64,000 bases of DNA from Gigaspora rosea (GCA_003550325.1 QKWP01000055.1:274060-338059); one strand, 5' to 3'. Positions 11,097-21,853 are shown, counted from the stretch's first letter. Numbers and translations: made by a program. The notes: generated from the letters alone by a model not told the origin.

Positions 11097-11194
11097 AGTT
11101 CAACAAGTAGAAGAAGTTCATCAAGTAGAAGAAGTTCAACAAGTAGAAGAAGTTGAACAAATGGAAGAAGTTCAACAAATTGAAGAAGTCCAAC
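11097..11194 (+). repeat. 18-bp coding minisatellite (QQVEEV repeats)
   Basis: About six imperfect 18-bp units (GTTCAACAAGTAGAAGAA type) encode a QQVEEV-like hexapeptide repeat. It forms a Gln/Glu-rich insertion in the Helitron protein between the N-terminal segment and the Rep domain. A further low-complexity ATT/GAT tract lies at about 11560-11650. Confidence 0.75.
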
Positions 11195-11689
11195 AAGAAG
11201 ATGTTCCAATGATTCTTGATGAATATGAAGAGTATGAACCCCAAGTATATGAACCTGAAGCAGGACCATCTGTTGACTTAAGTACTATCTTACAAAGATA
11301 TTCTGAAAGTCATACAGGTTTATCTCAAACATTTGAAGATTCAACTCTTAGATCCGGTGCAAGTTTCATGAGTTTTAGTGAAACAAGTGAAAAAAGTATT
11401 GAAGGATCTAAAAGAAAAAGAAAAGTTGATCCAAAAGGAAAAGAAAAAGAAGTTGAATCTGAAAATAATTCTGATCAGGCTAATGATGATAATACTGAAG
11501 AACCTCAAATAAAGAAGAGAAAATTGATAAAGGAAAACAAAAAGAAATTGTTGAATCTAATATTGATATTGATATTGATATTGATATTGTTGACAATAAT
11601 AATGATGATGATGATGTTGATAATGATGATGCTGCTGATAATGATAAAACATCATCAAAGATTCAACAAAAAGAAACAAAGAGGTTAAC

Positions 11690-13192
11690 AATCTCTATTA
11701 GAGAGTTTGCAGCTTATAGGTTTATGATAAGAAATTCAAACAAAGATGATAGTATTATACATCTTTTAGGCAGATTATTTCAACAATATATAGTAGATCA
11801 GTTTGTAAAATATGAATCAAGTAACATAAGTTGGCAAAAAAGATATAAGATTAGAACCATATAATGGTTTAGAAGATATGATATCTAATGAAGATGCTGA
11901 AAAAGTCGACTTTAATAATATTGGCAAAAAAATAATTTTGTCATCAAGTTTTACAGGATCTACAAGATATTATCAACAATTGTACCAAGATTCAATAGCA
12001 ATTGTTAGAGAATTTGAAAAACCTGATCTGTTTATAACAGTGACATGTAATCCAAAATGGCCTGAAATTACAGAAGAACTTTTACCAAATCAAAACCCTG
12101 CTGATAGACCAGATTTAATATCAAGGGGTTTTAGATTAAAATTAAATGCAATACTTAAAGATTTAATTAAAAAATCTATTTTAGAAAAAGTTATTGCATA
12201 TGTATATGTAATTGAATTTCAAAAAAGAGGGTTGCCACATGCACATATATTACTTATATTGGCACCTGAAGATAAACCTCAAACTTCTGAAGATTTTGAT
12301 CAAATTGTATCTGCTGAAATACCTGATCAAAATACTCAACCAAAATTATTTGAAATAGTTAGCAGAAACATGGTTCATGGACCCTGTGGAAAAGATATTA
12401 ATAAATTATCACCATGCATGGTTGATGGAAAATGTAGTAAATATTATCAAAGAGAATTTACTGCTAAAACTTCTACAAATAATTCTGGATACCCTATCTA
12501 TAGAAGAAGACAAAATTCAAGAATTATTAAAAAACATGGAGCATCAATTGATATTGACAATAAAATGGATTGTTCCTTATAATCCATATTTAAGTCAAAA
12601 ATATAACTGTCACCTTAATGTAGAGATATGTTCAAGCATTAAATCTATAAAATATCTTTACAAATATGTATATAAGGGACAGGATAGAGTTTTAATATCT
12701 TTAAGGAATCCAAATGATGAAATTGAAAAATTTATAAATGCAAGATATGTTTCTGCATCTGAAGGAATATGGAGGTTATTTGATTATGGTTTACAAGAAC
12801 GATCTCATACTGTTGTTAGACTTCCAATACATTTGGAAAATCAACAAAAGGTCCTTTTTAAATCAAAAGCATTTTCATCAAAAGATCTTGATAAGGAAAA
12901 ACATACAAAGTTAACAAGATATTTTGAACTTTGTAAAGATAATCCTGATAATGAATCCATTCAATATTTGAAATATATGCAAATTCCAAAGCATTTTACT
13001 TGGAATAAAAAAACTAAAAACTGGCAAAAAAGAAAAAGAGGTAGTAAAAAAGTAATTTCTCGAATGTATTTTATTAACCNTTGAAATATATGCAAATTCC
13101 AAAGCACTTTACTTGGAATAAAAAAACTAAAAACTGGCAAAAAAGAAAAAGAGGTAGTAAAAAAGTAATTTCTCGAATGTATTTTATTAACC
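11690..13192 (+). pseudogene. Helitron Rep (HUH) endonuclease domain
   Basis: The replication-initiator part of the Helitron. Segments seen in order are: REFAAYRFMIR and LGRLFQQYIVDQFVKYES (about 11700-11820), SSFTGSTRYYQQLYQDSIAI (about 11942-12001), the FITVTCNPKWPE block (about 12031-12066), the HUH motif GLPHAHILLIL (about 12229-12261), PYNPYLSQKYNCH (12579-12617), and the two-tyrosine motif YLYKYVYKG (about 12654-12680). The histidines and both tyrosines are present. Frames change near 11835 (A run) and near 12565 (ACAATAAAATGG, apparent +1), and again at the N at 13080. Rep nicks and joins single strands during rolling-circle transposition (established for the family); here it is broken. 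Confidence 0.8.
12968..13192 (+). other. Assembly junction: N flanked by 112-bp duplicate
   Basis: Bases 12968-13079 and 13081-13192 are the same 112-bp sequence (one difference, T versus C in GCA(T/C)TTTACTTGG), separated by a single N at 13080. The second copy is in a different frame (offset 113). Collapsing the pair to one copy restores an open frame through the Rep-helicase junction. This is the signature of two contig ends that overlap but were not merged, not a biological duplication. Confidence 0.9.
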
Positions 13193-15131
13193 CAAAAGAT
13201 ACAGAGAGATTTTATTTAAGAGTTTTATTAAATGTAGTAAGTGGTGTTAAATCATTTAATGATTTAAAAATATTAAATGGTGTAAAATATGATTCATATA
13301 AAGATGTAGCATTTCAACTTGGTTTGGTTGATGATGATAATAAATGTGATGCTTGCCTTGCAGAAGCTGCCACATACAATATGCCTTCCCAACTAAGACA
13401 TTTATTTGCTTTTCTATTAATTTACTGTCAACCAGCAAATATAAAAGATCTTTGGGAAAAATTTCTTGATCATCTAATTGAAGATTTTATCTTTCAAAAG
13501 AATGAAAAAGATTTAGCTATTACAAAAGCAATGGTGCTTATTGAAAAATATTTGATTCAAAATGGAATGGCTCTCTCTAATTTTCCAGGTCTTCCAATTA
13601 TAAATTATGATTTATTAGAAGAAGATCATCAACACAATACATTAATTGCTAAAGAACAAAATTTTGATCAAAATGAAATTGAAAAAACTTTATTAAATGA
13701 AAAACATTTAAATAAAGATCAAAAAAAATATATAAAGAAATTATAAAAGCAATTAATGGTGAACTTGAACAAACTTTATTTTTTGTTGATGGCTCTGGAA
13801 GAACTGGAAAAACATTTTTGTATAGTTTGATCTTGGCTTATATAAGATCAAAAAAACATTTAAATAGAATTGCAATTGCTGTAGCATCATCAGGAATTGC
13901 TGCCTTATTAATGAGTGGTAGAAGAACTGCTCATTCAAGATTTAAAATTCCATTAAAAGTAGATCATGATTCTACTTTAAATATTGAAAAGCAATCTGAA
14001 TTAGCCAAATTAATTCAAACTGCTAAAGCCATTTTGTGGGATGAAGCACCAATGATAAATAGATTTGCTTTTGAAGCTGTTGACAGAACTTTTAGAGATT
14101 TAACAGATACTGATTTACCTTTTGGAGAGAAGATTATGGTTCTTGGTGGGGATTTCAGACAAATATTACCTGTAGTAGTTCGAGGTACACGTCCACAAAT
14201 AGTTGATGCATGCTTAAAGTCTTCATACCTTTGGAAAAATGTTAAAACCATGAAATTAACTATTAATATAAGAGTTCAACAACAAGATGATGTTGAACAA
14301 AAAAACTTTGTTGACTTTTTATTAGATATTGGTGAAGGAAAAGTAACAATGCATTCTGATATTGGTGAAGATTATATAAGATTGCCTGATAATATAGTCT
14401 TGGATAGTGAAGATATTGATAATTTAATATCAGAGACCTTTACTGATATTACTACAAATTATCAAAAATCCGACTATATTAGAGATAGAGCAATTCTTAC
14501 AACAAAAAATGTAGATATTGAGAACATTAATCAACAAATACTTAAAAAAATTCCTGATACTGAGGAATTTGAATACTTTTCTGCTGATTCAGTTGAGGAT
14601 AAAGATCAAGTTGATCAAAGTCTTTATTCCACTGAATTTTTAAATACTTTAACACCAAGTGGAATGCCACCATGTCATTTAATACTAAAAAAAGATGTAC
14701 CTGTTATTCTTTTATGTAATCTTGATCCATCTGAAGGATTATGTAATGGTACAAGATTAATGATCAAAAATTGTTATAAATTTGTTTTAGATGCTGAAAT
14801 TATAACAGGAATCAACAAAGGAAAAAGAGTTTTTATACCTCGACTAAGATTAACATCAGCTGATTCTGATCTTCCATTCCAATTTGTAAGGAGACAATTC
14901 CCAATTAGATTATCTTTTGCAATGACAATTAACAAGGCTCAAGGTCAAACAATTCCTATTATGGGATTATATTTGCCCAAACCTGTCTTCTCCCATGGGC
15001 AATTGTATGTAGCTTTGTCAAGAGTTCAGTCAAAAGATAATATTAAAGTCTTGTTTAAAGATGGGCATATAGAGGGAAAAGAGGATATATATACTAGAAA
15101 TGTTGTATATAGAGATGTTTTTGATGAATAA
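13081..15131 (+). pseudogene. Helitron PIF1-type helicase domain
   Basis: The helicase half of the Helitron. After a linker (13081-13725), a small frame change near 13725-13735 leads into Walker A (GSGRTGKT, about 13791-13814). From 13818 to 15131 the frame is open for 437 codons, with SSGIAALLMSGRRTAHSRFK, Walker B (AILWDEAPM, about 14029-14055), LGGDFRQILPVV (about 14142-14177), and the C-terminal SFAMTINKAQGQT (about 14912-14950) and LYVALSRV motifs. These are superfamily 1B PIF1/RecD-like helicase motifs and all key residues are present. It would unwind donor DNA 5'-3' during transposition. The stop at 15129-15131 is followed by AT-rich repeats and the Helitron 3' end. Confidence 0.85.
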
Positions 15132-15139
15132 TTTTGTAT

Positions 15140-15490
15140 ATATTTTATATTTAATAGATTTGTATATATTTTGTTTAATTTGCATTTATTTTTATATATT
15201 TTGTATATATTTTAGAATTTGTATATATTTTGTATATATGATAGTTTAAAAGTATTTTTATTTAATTAATTTAATTTGTATATAGTTTAAAAGTATTTTT
15301 ATTATTTATTTAATTTGTAAATAGTTTTTAAAAGTATTATATTATTAATTTAATTTGTATATAATTTCTAAAAGTATTATTATTATTTATTTAATTTGTA
15401 TATAGTTTTAAAAATATTATTATTTAAATTTTAATTAGTTTGTAAATAGTTGTAAATAGTTTTAAAAGTATTATTATTTAATTTAATTTA
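15140..15490. repeat. AT-rich subrepeats in the Helitron 3' region
   Basis: Degenerate units of about 40 bp (TTTAATTTGTATATAGTTT, then AAAAGTATTATTATT) recur about six times. They are non-coding and lie between the helicase stop and the next repeat block. Confidence 0.7.
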
Positions 15491-15516
15491 TCTTTATATA
15501 ATAAAAATAATATAAA

Positions 15517-15800
15517 CCTTTAATCTAATAATCATGAGGCCTAAAATAATCATAAGGCCTATAGGTTAGGGTTAGGGTCAGTTTCATTATGTTGAGCTTT
15601 GGGAGGGGGTATCGATATATATAACTTAAACTAACAATCATAAGGCCTAATAATAATCTTGAGACCTAATGGTTAGGGTTAGGATCAGTTTTCATTATGT
15701 TGAGCTTTGGGATGGGGTTATCATATATATAACTTTAAACTAATAATCATAAGCCCTAATAATAATCTTGAAACCTAATATTTAGAGTTAGAATCATTTT
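15517..15800. repeat. 112-bp tandem repeat with TTAGGG-like core
   Basis: Two full units and a partial third share AATCATAAGGCCTA, GGTTAGGGTTAGG and TTATGTTGAGCTTTGGGA (the last at about 15590 and 15701). The TTAGGG-like core resembles telomere repeat but is only 1-2 copies per unit. It sits inside the Helitron boundary. Confidence 0.75.
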
Positions 15801-15857
15801 TTATAATAATTAAATTCTAAAATAAAATACAATTAAAACTAAAATAAAGAACCTCAA

Positions 15858-15888
15858 CCCGGAGCAATGCCCGGGCTCCTAACACTAG
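15858..15888 (+). mobile_element. Helitron 3' hairpin and CTAG end
   Basis: The hairpin CCCGG (15858-15862) pairs with CCGGG (15871-15875) around an 8-nt loop. It is followed 13 nt later by CTAG (15885-15888) and then T. This marks the 3' transposition terminus of the element to its left. Confidence 0.75.
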
Positions 15889-16270
15889 TACGTTGGTAAA
15901 ATTAAAGCACAAATATAGACACGCGTGCGGACAGACAAAAAATTTCCAAATTCCAGTTATGATAAGATTTACATCATATATATGCATGTATATCAAAAAA
16001 GATAAATTAATGCAAGTAGCAAGTATAATTTCGCATAATTTCTGGACGCCCTAATAATAATCATTGTTCTCTGCAGAGGTTAAAGTATTTAAATAATAAA
16101 TAAATTTGTCTCAGCATTATAAATAAAAAAAAATGAAAATTAATAATACATACATAAGTGAAATATCATCAAAATAGTCATTTGGAACTGAAAAGTCGCA
16201 GATAGTAGAATCTGCAAGAGCAAATAGTAAAAAATTCAATAGAACAAAATAAAATATATTATATTATATG
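15889..16270. other. Spacer between Helitron and kinase gene
   Basis: No gene is seen. This is the 3' flank of the minus-strand kinase gene. The last kinase codons are followed by a sequence (ATG|GTAAAT) that could also serve as a splice donor, so a short further 3' exon in this stretch cannot be excluded. Confidence 0.4.
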
Positions 16271-16273
16271 AAA

Positions 16274-17125
16274 TCATTTACCATAAATCTTTGACAATTT
16301 TGTGGAATTAACTGGTTCAGAGAGATTTTTAAAGTCAAGAAGTTTACTTGTAAGTTTATCTTTAGAATAAATCTGCAATTCCTTTGATAGTGTTGGAATG
16401 ATTTCATCTGCAGATTTGAATGCCTTAAATATTGCTAATCCATCTTTATCTTTTGCAGTACTATCAGATATTATTGTATACCATTTTGACAATTTTTCAT
16501 AAATATCCGATGCTGTTGGTCTATTAGAAGGATTAGCATCCATACATTTATTTGCTAGTTCAATAAAACACTCAGGAGTGCCTTTAGCAAATTCAGGGCG
16601 CAATCCATTACATATATGAATAGCCAACGTTTCATCATACTCAATATCGTAATGAGGTGGTCTTCTTGTAGACATTTCGGTCATAATAATGCCAAAACTA
16701 TAAATATCTGCGGTTATTGTATATGACCGTGTTGTTAATACTTCTGGCGCAACATAAGGTAAAACTCCGTAAATACTATCTTCCAAATCAGTTTCATCTT
16801 TTTTTCTAGATAACCCTAGATCTGTAATGTAAGATATTAGATCTCCATTAATATATTGATTTTGCAATATATTACCACTATGATAATCTCCATGAACGTA
16901 TTCTGCTTCATGAATATTTGCTAAATTTCTTGATATACCAACAAGCTGCTTTAATTTACTTTTCCAATTAAGTTCTCCAAAATTTGATGATAAGAACTTG
17001 TGCAGACTTCCTTTATTTGCGTATTGAAATACCATCAAGTATTCATTATTAGTCGTGTTTTGAGTCAATCCATACACTTCAAGATTACATCCCGCTAATC
17101 TGAATTCCGTATCTTTTTCATTAAC
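16274..17125 (-). CDS. Kinase catalytic C-lobe exon (exon 10)
   Basis: 284 codons including the stop, open throughout. Residues counted from the exon start: hinge region EYLMVFQYANKGSLHKFL (28-45), catalytic loop HGDYHSGN (78-85; the usual HRD is HGD, and aspartate and asparagine are kept), metal-binding DLG (102-104, in place of DFG), APE (126-128), then DIYSFGIIMTEM (140-151) and NPSNRP (198-203). These mark a protein kinase C-lobe of the TKL-like family expanded in arbuscular mycorrhizal fungi. It lacks its own glycine loop and beta-3 lysine, which must come from exon 9. The start at 17125 is set by an AG acceptor giving VNEKD after the upstream LRE. The open frame extends to an upstream ATG at 17179, which would lie in the intron. 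It is likely active in principle if joined to a complete N-lobe. Confidence 0.75.
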   Translation of the reverse strand, partial: VNEKDTEFRLAGCNLEVYGLTQNTTNNEYLMVFQYANKGSLHKFLSSNFGELNWKSKLKQLVGISRNLANIHEAEYVHGDYHSGNILQNQYINGDLISYITDLGLSRKKDETDLEDSIYGVLPYVAPEVLTTRSYTITADIYSFGIIMTEMSTRRPPHYDIEYDETLAIHICNGLRPEFAKGTPECFIELANKCMDANPSNRPTASDIYEKLSKWYTIISDSTAKDKDGLAIFKAFKSADEIIPTLSKELQIYSKDKLTSKLLDFKNLSEPVNSTKLSKIYGK

Positions 17126-17435
17126 CTTATTCATCGTTGAAAAAATAATAATATATGTCTTATTTCGATCACATTTCAATTTTTAAAGAACCAGAAGTAG
17201 TTTTGTTTCTCAGCATATCCTCTTTTGGTTGCCGAAACTGTTTCAAACAGCACTATTCCAACGATTATTATAATTATTTGCCTACTAGTGGAATAAAACA
17301 TTGTGCTAATTCATCTTGTAATAGGTGTCTAACTTGATTCGTATAATTTTTAAATTTATTAAATAAAATTTTAAATAAAATTACAATGTTAATAATTTAT
17401 CTATATTAGGCCATAAACAAATCATCTTAACTTAC

Positions 17436-17917
17436 TTCTCTTAAAAAATTCTTTTGTGAACCAGGTAATGTCTTAAGTGCAACGACACACGATGATGTAC
17501 GTAACTGTGTGAATCTCAATAGTCCTTCTGAACTTATTACTCTTTTACCATCTAACCACGTTGCTGAAAATACCGTTCCAAACCCCCTTCACCAATCTTT
17601 TGGAAATTACCTAATCTATCATAAGGAATCCACTCAATCACACCATTATATGATGTAGCATTAAGTTGATATTCTTTAATACAATCATCAACATCCATAT
17701 TTCCACTCGTCCATCCTCGTGTTATTTTCTGGGGGTCACATGTTTGACACCAAGCATAAGACGTGTTAAATCGGTTGCAATTTTCACATATGCCATAATA
17801 TCTATCTCTTTTAGAACCAAATTCAGCAAATACTAAAATATACTCATTTGTTAAAGTATCATAAGTTAGTCCAAATACTTTATGCTTACTATTATTTAAT
17901 TGCACACAATCTTCAAA
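17436..17917 (-). pseudogene. Kinase cassette exon 9 (G-loop present, frameshifted)
   Basis: The cassette next to the catalytic exon and the only one retaining a full glycine-rich loop region (KIGEGG). A single base is missing just after it (GGGGGTTTGGAACG). The first frame runs into a stop, while the next frame continues through VFSATWLDG, the beta-3 lysine block VVALKTL and NFLRE to the donor GTAAGT. Length is 482 nt, one short of a multiple of three. The Cys motif is CENCNRFNTSYAWCQTC. The downstream intron (17126-17435) is 310 nt, far longer than the others in the gene. Confidence 0.7.
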
Positions 17918-17991
17918 CTTACTAAATATGAATTAAAATAAGCAATATACAGCAAAAACATTACAATAATAAATTAAATATTTAATCTTAC

Positions 17992-18462
17992 TTCATTTAT
18001 CATATCTAATAAGTTTTGTGAACTAAGTGTTTTAAGCTCTACCACACATGATGGCATACGTGACTGTATAAATTCATCTCCAAAATTACACTCTTCATGA
18101 CGTATTCCATCTAACCAGGTTGCTAAAAATTTATCGCCAATCTTTTGAACGTTATCTAATCTATCATAAGGAATCCACTCAATCACATCATTATAAGATG
18201 TAGACTTAAGTTGAAAATTTTTAATACAATCATCAACATCCGTATTTCCACTTGTCCATCCACTTGTTGTTTTCTGAGGGTCACATGTTTGACACCAAGC
18301 ATAAGATGTGTTAAATTGGTTGCAGTTTGCGCATTTTCCATTCCATTCTTTTCATTTGGACCCAAATTCATCAAATACTAAAATATACTCATTTGTTGCA
18401 ACGTCATGAGTTAATCCATATACTTTATGTTCACTATTCTTTAATTGTGCATATTCTTTAAA
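17992..18462 (-). pseudogene. Kinase cassette exon 8 (one nonsense codon)
   Basis: 471 nt, a multiple of three, with the standard donor and acceptor. The only lesion is TGA in the codon after FDEFGSK, at about 18354-18356 (other cassettes have AGA, Arg). The Cys motif CANCNQFNTSYAWCQTC, the linker, QKIGDKFLATWLDG and VELKTL follow in the same frame. The glycine loop is lost (IGDKF). Confidence 0.7.
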
Positions 18463-18535
18463 CTTATTAAATATAAATATGATTAAAATAATGCAACTTA
18501 CTGTAAAACAATAATAATTAAATATTTTATCTTAC

Positions 18536-19008
18536 TTCATTTAACATATCCAGTAAAGGTGATCTAATTAATGTCTTAATAACCACTGTGCATGATGATG
18601 TACGAGACTGTACATATTCATATTCAATTCCATTTTTATATCGAACTACACAACGCATTCCATCTAGCCACGTTGCTGAAAATACTGTTCTTGAATATTA
18701 TCTAGTCTATCATAAGGAATCCACTCAATCACATCATTATAAGATGTAGCCTTAAGTTGAAATTCTTTAATACAATCATCGACATCTTTATTTCCACTTG
18801 TCCATCCTCGTGTTGTTTTCCGAGGGTCACATGTTTGACACCAAGCTAGCGATGTGTTAAGTCGGTTGCAATTTTCACATTTTCCATTCCCATATTTTCT
18901 TTTAGACTCAAATTCGTCAAATACTAACATATAATCATTTGTTGCAGTGTCATGGGTTAGTCCATATACTTTATGTTCACTATTCTTTAATTGTACACAT
19001 TTTTTAAA
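18536..19008 (-). pseudogene. Kinase cassette exon 7 (G-loop deleted out of frame)
   Basis: 473 nt. It retains the SATWLDG type of N-lobe start like exon 9, but about 22 nt covering the glycine loop are missing (LDNIQE then the VFSATWLDG frame), which shifts the frame. After the deletion the other frame is open to the donor, including VVIKTL and LLDMLNE. The Cys motif is CENCNRLNTSLAWCQTC. Confidence 0.65.
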
Positions 19009-19086
19009 CTTATTAAATATAAATATGAATTAAATAATGTAATATACTGTAAAACGTGCAATAATAAATTAAATATTTTATCTTAC

Positions 19087-19545
19087 TTCATCTAACATAT
19101 CTAATAAGTTTTGTGAACTAAGTACTTTAAGCTCTACCGCGCATGATGGCGTACGTAACTGTATACGTTTATAATCTACATAACGTATTCCATCTAACCA
19201 GGTTGATAAAAATTTATCGCCAATCTTTTGAACGCTATCTAATCTATCATAAGGAATCCACTCAATCACATTATTATAAGATGTAGCCTTAAGTTGAAAT
19301 TCTTTAATACAAGCATCAATATCCGTATTTCCACTTGCCCATCCTCGTGTTGTTTTCTGAGGGTCACATGCTTGACACCATGCTTCAGATGTGTTAAATC
19401 GTTCGCAATTTACACATTTTCCATAATTTCCATTCCTGTTAGACCCAAATTCATCAAATACTATCATATACTCATTTGTTGCAGTGTCATGGGTTAGTCC
19501 AAATACTTTATGTTCACTATTCTTTAATTGTACACATTCTTTAAA
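19087..19545 (-). CDS. Kinase cassette exon 6 (intact)
   Basis: 459 nt, 153 codons, open from the acceptor (FKECVQLKN) to the donor (MLDE|GTAAGA). It contains the beta-4/beta-5 segment up to the hinge, the Cys motif CVNCERFNTSEAWCQAC, the linker IEWIPYDRLDS, the shortened loop QKIGDKFLSTWLDG, and VELKVL with the conserved lysine. Both ends are phase 0, so it can be included or skipped without changing frame. Confidence 0.65.
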
Positions 19546-19623
19546 CTTATTAAATATAAATATGAATTAAATAATGCAACATACTGTAGTAAATACAATA
19601 ATAAATTAAATATTTTATCTTAC

Positions 19624-20088
19624 TTCATCTAACATATCTAATAAGTTTTGTGAGCCAAGTGTTTTAAGATTTACCGCGCATGATGATGCACGTGACTGTA
19701 GAAATTCATTTACATGATTACGGCCTATATAACGTATTCCATCTAACCAGGTTGCTAAAAATTTATCGCCAACCTTTTGAACGTTATCTAATCTATAAAA
19801 AGGAATCCATTCAATCCCACCATTATAATGTGTAGCCTTAAGTTGAAATTCTTTAATACAATCATCGACATATTTATTTCCACTTGTCCATCCTCGTGTT
19901 GTTTTCTGAGGGTCACATGTTTGACACCAGGCTGGCGACGTGTTATATCTGTTGCAATTTACGCATTTTCCACAACAATCTACTCTTGTAGACCCAAATT
20001 CATCAACTACCAACATATACTCATTTGTGGTTACGTTTTGCGTTAGTCCATAGATATTTTTATTCTCTAATTGCATCTGATTTTTTAA
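19624..20088 (-). CDS. Kinase cassette exon 5 (intact)
   Basis: 465 nt, 155 codons, open from the acceptor (LKNQMQLEN) to the donor. It includes YGLTQ, EYMLVVDEFGS, the Cys motif CVNCNRYNTSPAWCQTC, IEWIPFYRLDN, QKVGDKFLATWLDG and VNLKTL. The sequence between TWLDG and the lysine block is longer than in exon 6 (GRNHVNEFLQSRAS). The glycine loop is replaced by the same VGDKF sequence seen in most cassettes. Confidence 0.65.
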
Positions 20089-20174
20089 CTTATATTATAA
20101 AATGTATTAAATAAATAATAGAACACACTATCGATGAAATAAACCGCATATATAAAGAAATGGTATAATTTTAC

Positions 20175-20635
20175 CTCTTTCAGAACATCCAATATATTTT
20201 GTGAACTAGTCAGTTGTTTAAGTTTAGCTATACATGGTGTGCGTGACTGAATATATCCTTTTTCTCATAGTTAATTGTCCGTACGCCATCTAACCACTTT
20301 GCCAAAAACTTGTCATCATTCCTTTCAATATTGTCTAATCTGTTAAAGGGAATCCATTCGATTACATTTTCATAAGATTCGGCATTAAGTTGAAATTCTT
20401 TTATGCTATCATCGACATCCTTGTTTCCACTTGTCCATCCTTGTATAGTTTTCTGAGGGTTACATGTTTGACACCATACTATAGATGTGTTGTATCTGTT
20501 GCAGTTTGTGCAAGTTTCGTTCAGATATCTTCTTTTAGAACCAAATTCATCAAATACCACCATATAATCGCTTGTGGTTATGTTTTGAGTTATTCCATAG
20601 ATATCTTCAATCTTTAATTGCATATAATTTTTAAA
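20175..20635 (-). pseudogene. Kinase cassette exon 4 (one-base frameshift)
   Basis: 461 nt, one short of a multiple of three. Frames: FKNYMQLK through LDNIERNDDKFLAKWLDG to NYEKK, then a missing base near 20260. The remaining YIQSRTP-like, LKQLTSSQN and LDVLKE segment is in the next frame. The Cys motif is CTNCNRYNTSIVWCQTC. The donor is GTAAAA, the weakest of the set. Confidence 0.65.
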
Positions 20636-20729
20636 CTTACAAAATATATTAAATATATAATAGAAGCTAAGTACAGTACACACCTATTAATTAAACAAAT
20701 TGTATATAATGGAAAAAGTATAATCTTAC

Positions 20730-21196
20730 TTCGTTCAAAGCATTTAATAAATTTTGTGAACTAATCAGTTTTTTAAGTGTAATCATGCATGGCGTGCGTG
20801 ATTTTATATATTCTTCCTCTTCATATTTGATTGTCCGTATGCCATCTAACCAGGTTGCTAAAAATCTATCGCCAATTTTTTGAATATTATCTAATCTATA
20901 AAAAGGAATCCATTCGATTACGCCTTCATAGCTAGTAGCTTTAAGTTGAAATTCTTTAATGCAATCATCAACTTCCTCATTTCCATTCATCCATTCTTGT
21001 ATTGTTCTTTGAAGGTCACATGTTTGACACCAGGCTGGCGACGTGTTATATCGGTTGCAACTTTCGCATTTTCCATTCATTTTAAATTTTATAGAACCAA
21101 ATTTATCAAATACTAACATAAATCCATTTGTTGTGGTATTTTGAGTTAGTCCATATACTTTAAATACCTATCCTTTAACTGTATATAATCTGTAAA
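20730..21196 (-). pseudogene. Kinase cassette exon 3 (one-base frameshift)
   Basis: 467 nt, one short of a multiple of three. The lesion is near the exon start, at about 21160 (an A missing before GTATATGG), so FTDYIQLKD and the VYGLTQ frame are not in register. From MLVFDKFGS on it is open: Cys motif CESCNRYNTSPAWCQTC, QKIGDRFLATWLDG, ITLKKL, LLNALNE, donor. Confidence 0.65.
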
Positions 21197-21285
21197 CTTA
21201 TTAAATATTATATAATAAATGTAAATTAAAACAAGTCTGCATATTGTGTTTTTAATAATAGTAAAAATTAAATCTTTAATCTTAC

Positions 21286-21773
21286 TTCTTTTAAAATATC
21301 TAATAAATTCTGAGTACTAAAAATTTTAATTTCCACTGCGCATGAAGGTGTACGTGACTGTGTGTATATATATTTATATTTATCTTCATTTTTATCTACA
21401 TAACTATTCCATCTAACCAGATTGCCAAAAATTTATCACAATGATTTTGAACATTATCTAATCTATTAAAAGGGATCCATTCGATTACGTCTTCATGTTT
21501 GGTAGTTTTAAGAGTTTTAAGTTGAAAATCTTTAATGCAATCATCGACATCCTTATTTCCACTTGTCCACCCCTGTATTAGTTTCCGAGGATCGCATGTT
21601 TGACACCAAGCTGGGGATGTATTAAATCGGTTGCAGTTTGCGCATTTTCCATAATGTCTACTTCTTTTAGACCCAAATACGTCAAATACCAACATATACT
21701 TATTTGTTGTAGTGTCATGGGTTAGTCCATATATTTTATATTCGTTATTCTTTAATTGTACACATTCTTTAAA
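21286..21773 (-). pseudogene. Kinase cassette exon 2 (one-base frameshift)
   Basis: 488 nt, one short of a multiple of three. It is open from the acceptor through the Cys motif CANCNRFNTSPAWCQTC and QNHCDKFLAIWLDG; a base is then missing (ATA-TTATG where others have ATACGTTATG). The later SRTPSCAVEIKIF segment is in the next frame. Donor and acceptor are standard. Confidence 0.65.
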
Positions 21774-21853
21774 CTTATTAAATATAAAAAAAGATTTAAA
21801 TGAAACGATATATAGTAGAACAGTACAATAATAAATTAAATATTTTGTCTTAC

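Larger units (their letters stand above)
8373..15888 (+). mobile_element. Autonomous-type Helitron, decayed
   Basis: The 3' end is convincing: a CCCGG/CCGGG hairpin (15858-15862 with 15871-15875, 8-nt loop), 13 nt, and CTAG at 15885-15888 followed by T, as expected for A|T target insertion. The interior encodes a Rep/helicase protein (9459-15131). The 5' end is proposed at TC (8373) preceded by A, in a TCATATATAAAAC context similar to usual Helitron 5' starts, but this end is uncertain. The coding sequence has at least one in-frame stop and several frameshifts, so the copy is not autonomous as written. No target-site duplication is expected for this class. Confidence 0.65.

Noticed and set aside
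15550-15700. Telomere or chromosome end
   Set aside because: Only one or two TTAGGG-like units per 112-bp repeat, and coding elements lie on both sides.
19294-20617. Plus-strand Cys-containing frames with similar sequences
   Set aside because: They are the reverse complement of the kinase cassettes; their mutual similarity follows from the exon repeats.
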